From positions 1-64,000 of IMG/VR virus record IMGVR_UViG_3300010396_000007: DNA of 64,000 nucleotides. One strand, 5' to 3'. The stretch is from a virus. The first letter of the stretch is position 1. The number at the start of each line of letters is the position of its first letter. A model generated the notes under the pieces. It saw only the letters and a list, made by a program, of their open reading frames with translations, ran no database searches and was not told the DNA's origin. Below, one piece after another: positions 62,116-64,000 of the stretch. Made by a program: the position numbers and the translations under genes.

Positions 62116-64000
62116 CTACTGTACTTCTGGTTCTCCACCGCCTAAACCAACATCGGTGGCTTGTCCTTCATTAGCTTCGCCTTTTGCGCTATTCAGAACT
62201 GCACCTACAATCAATCTTTCCTTGATGCGAGCATCGGCGGATTCTTGCTGTAACTGAGATTTCTGTTCTGCGTTTTGCTTACTAATAGCGGATTGTGTTG
62301 CTAATTTAGACTGCTGTTGAGCCGCCTGCGACTTAGCTGCCATTCGGTCTTTCATAGCTTGAGTCATAGGCTTCACAATATCATTGAAGTCTTTCCATTC
62401 ACTTGCTTCCATCCACATCTTGAGAATCTGCTTGAAGTCAATATACTCTTCGTTAATTTCGGCAAGATTCTGCTGAATTGTTGGGTTCTCGAATATCTGA
62501 GTAATCAAGGTCATTGATTGGCTCATAGTTCTCTTAGCGGCTAATGAAGCACCCGCTAGAACCTCGTATTCTACAACACCTTCATGGAATTCTTCTAAGT
62601 CAACTTCGAAGTCTTTACCCTTCTCTGCACCTAGAATTCTATAAATTTCAGCATCAGAGAAGAACTCAAATACCAACATATCTAGGATGTACAACCAAGG
62701 CTTGAAAACCTGCTCAATAAAATTATCAAGTGGCCCGTCAAGTCGTGTTGCACTAGCTCCTGCCAAGTTGGTAGCACCTGTTGCCGTGCGTCCCATTGAT
62801 GATCTTGGGCCTGCTGTTGAGCCTTGAACAAGCTGTTGATCGGCTCCAGAGCTACTTTCGGTAGCTTTCTCGGACTCTGCCAGCGCGGACCACACATCGG
62901 GTGGAACTTTAGGCGAATCAAGTAATTTATACGCCTTATCAACTTCCGTATCTACGGTCAGGATTTTACCCAATCCGGTGCGAATCATTTGAGTAGGCGA
63001 GTTTGAATCGCGCTTACGCAAATACACAGGATTGACACCAAATGACAGTATTTTCAGGATAGCATTGATTGTTCCCTGATCTACACGTTGGTTTTGTCCT
63101 ACAATTAGGCCCAGTCCCATTCCGTAAAATGCTCTTGGTCTATTCCACCAATTAGCTGAAAGGAAAGGGATAACTCCAAATTGATTTTCCCCTGAGTAAA
63201 GCTTTTTCTTTCGTTGGATTACAATGATTTTGCGCTGCTTATCCCAGTACTCAAGAACTTCCAACTTCTTAAATAGAATGTCTGGGGTTACTTGAATATT
63301 GATATCTTCTGCGTGGTGTACTACGCCTTTAACGTATGCTGCCTGTTGGGTAACTGATTCTCCCATATCGCCAGCATTAGAAGGCGGCATGAACCATGAT
63401 TTTAACTCGGTTTCGCTAGGAAGTTCCCAACCCTTTTTATCAGGATGGCCTGCCGGTAATTCATCAATACCTTTAATCAAGGCTTGAAGTTGGTAGAAGT
63501 CCATGAATCTCTGGTCAATGGCCCAATCCGCTCTACGAATGTCTCCGTAAGAAGTATGAGGGTCCACAAGTACTCTATCAATAGGACGGCTCTCTATATA
63601 AGGTCTGGGAGCATATCGTTCCGTAATAGTGATCTTAGGTGCGTCCTCTGTAGGGATCATAGCCTTGTCCTGATAACCTTCAGGACCAGCTTCTACTTTT
63701 GTAACCGTAGGGGTTCGTTTCTTAGTGATAATTTTCTTGTATTCAATACCCCATTTCCAGATTCCTGTGCCAAAAAGGGCCATCTGTTCAAGGCCAATTT
63801 TAGTTTCCATCTTGAAATTGCACTGATCTAACAGGGCCGAGAATAGCGATGTTTTCGCATCCACTACGTTCTGTGACGTTCCGGGACGCGGACGCAACAC
63901 CATTGGAGGGTCCTGATAGAACAGTCCTTTATATAACTGAGGTACGATAGCATTTACAACTTTTGCGACTGTGAAGCGTTGTACATTAGGTTCCAAAATG
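62116..64000 (-). CDS. Portal protein (5' end outside the window)
   Basis: The frame is still open at base 64000 and the nearest possible start (TTG at 63996) lies at the very edge, so the gene almost certainly begins beyond it. The visible 626 residues show podovirus portal features: LFGTGIWKWGIEYK, RPYIESRPIDRVLVDPHTSYGDIRRADWAIDQRFMDF, FGVIPFLSANWWNRPRAFYGMGLGLIVGQNQRVDQ (in pieces) and a helical Gln/Ala-rich C-terminus ending GGGEPEVQ. It sits upstream of scaffold and capsid. The terminase genes are expected beyond the window. Confidence 0.85.
   Translation of the reverse strand, partial: ILEPNVQRFTVAKVVNAIVPQLYKGLFYQDPPMVLRPRPGTSQNVVDAKTSLFSALLDQCNFKMETKIGLEQMALFGTGIWKWGIEYKKIITKKRTPTVTKVEAGPEGYQDKAMIPTEDAPKITITERYAPRPYIESRPIDRVLVDPHTSYGDIRRADWAIDQRFMDFYQLQALIKGIDELPAGHPDKKGWELPSETELKSWFMPPSNAGDMGESVTQQAAYVKGVVHHAEDINIQVTPDILFKKLEVLEYWDKQRKIIVIQRKKKLYSGENQFGVIPFLSANWWNRPRAFYGMGLGLIVGQNQRVDQGTINAILKILSFGVNPVYLRKRDSNSPTQMIRTGLGKILTVDTEVDKAYKLLDSPKVPPDVWSALAESEKATESSSGADQQLVQGSTAGPRSSMGRTATGATNLAGASATRLDGPLDNFIEQVFKPWLYILDMLVFEFFSDAEIYRILGAEKGKDFEVDLEEFHEGVVEYEVLAGASLAAKRTMSQSMTLITQIFENPTIQQNLAEINEEYIDFKQILKMWMEASEWKDFNDIVKPMTQAMKDRMAAKSQAAQQQSKLATQSAISKQNAEQKSQLQQESADARIKERLIVGAVLNSAKGEANEGQATDVGLGGGEPEVQ

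Noticed and set aside
62116-63996. TTG at 63996 as the true portal start
   Set aside because: It lies four bases from the window edge with the frame open beyond and no visible ribosome-binding site; the gene is treated as truncated.
1-64000. Insertion sequences or transposons
   Set aside because: No transposase motifs or terminal inverted repeats with target duplications were recognised; the mobile elements seen are free-standing homing-type endonucleases.

Overview
This window is part of a double-stranded DNA bacteriophage genome, most likely a tailed phage with podovirus-like morphology. The evidence is a major capsid protein that reads as the N4-gp56 family, a portal and scaffold upstream of it, a nozzle-like tail protein, and very large internal virion proteins, one carrying a lytic transglycosylase domain. 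No tape measure or tail sheath was seen. Neither window end is a genome end: the first gene lacks its 5' end and the portal gene runs off the right edge. No DNA polymerase, RNA polymerase or terminase is visible, so they must lie outside the window or be absent. The host is probably a diderm bacterium, because there is a lipoprotein, several Sec signal peptides and a spanin-like protein. An Acidobacteriota-like host is only a weak guess, based on the style of the exported beta-helix protein.

Layout: bases 1-27,953 are read entirely on the plus strand and hold early and middle genes, and bases 27,996-64,000 entirely on the minus strand. The two arms converge on a strong terminator at about 27,980. 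The plus arm has a catalytic-domain-only tyrosine recombinase, a PD-(D/E)XK nuclease, a probable ssDNA-binding-type protein, two different RNA ligases, a HAD-type phosphatase, a deoxyribosyltransferase-like enzyme, an SF2 helicase, a HhH-GPD DNA glycosylase, a primase-helicase, a kinase-like protein, RecA and MazG. It continues with exported proteins, a PRPP-synthetase-like plus NAMPT-like pair, a tRNA-Arg and an AAA+ ATPase. Consensus sigma70-like promoters (TTGACA, 17-18 bp, extended TGN-TANNNT) recur along this arm and twice on the minus arm.

The minus arm, read from the right, gives portal, scaffold, GNAT, major capsid, decoration and Ig-like proteins, adaptor-like proteins, three exported tail or tailspike-like proteins, a holin candidate, nozzle, fibre tip, internal virion proteins, a metallophosphoesterase, a DUF5664 nucleotide hydrolase and a spanin candidate. 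It ends with a seven-gene tRNA cluster, a SleB-type hydrolase and a B12-dependent ribonucleotide reductase.

Three themes stand out. First, eleven free-standing homing-type endonuclease genes of several families are slotted between or over conserved genes; one is broken by an in-frame TAA. Second, there are candidate counter-defence modules: a Prs-like/NAMPT-like NAD+ salvage pair resembling the NARP1 pathway, and two RNA ligases with a phosphatase and eight tRNAs that could repair or replace cleaved tRNAs. Third, several strongly structured intergenic elements (near 1.28, 5.42, 7.34 and 59.6 kb) have no assigned function. All family assignments are by eye from sequence motifs; no search was run.
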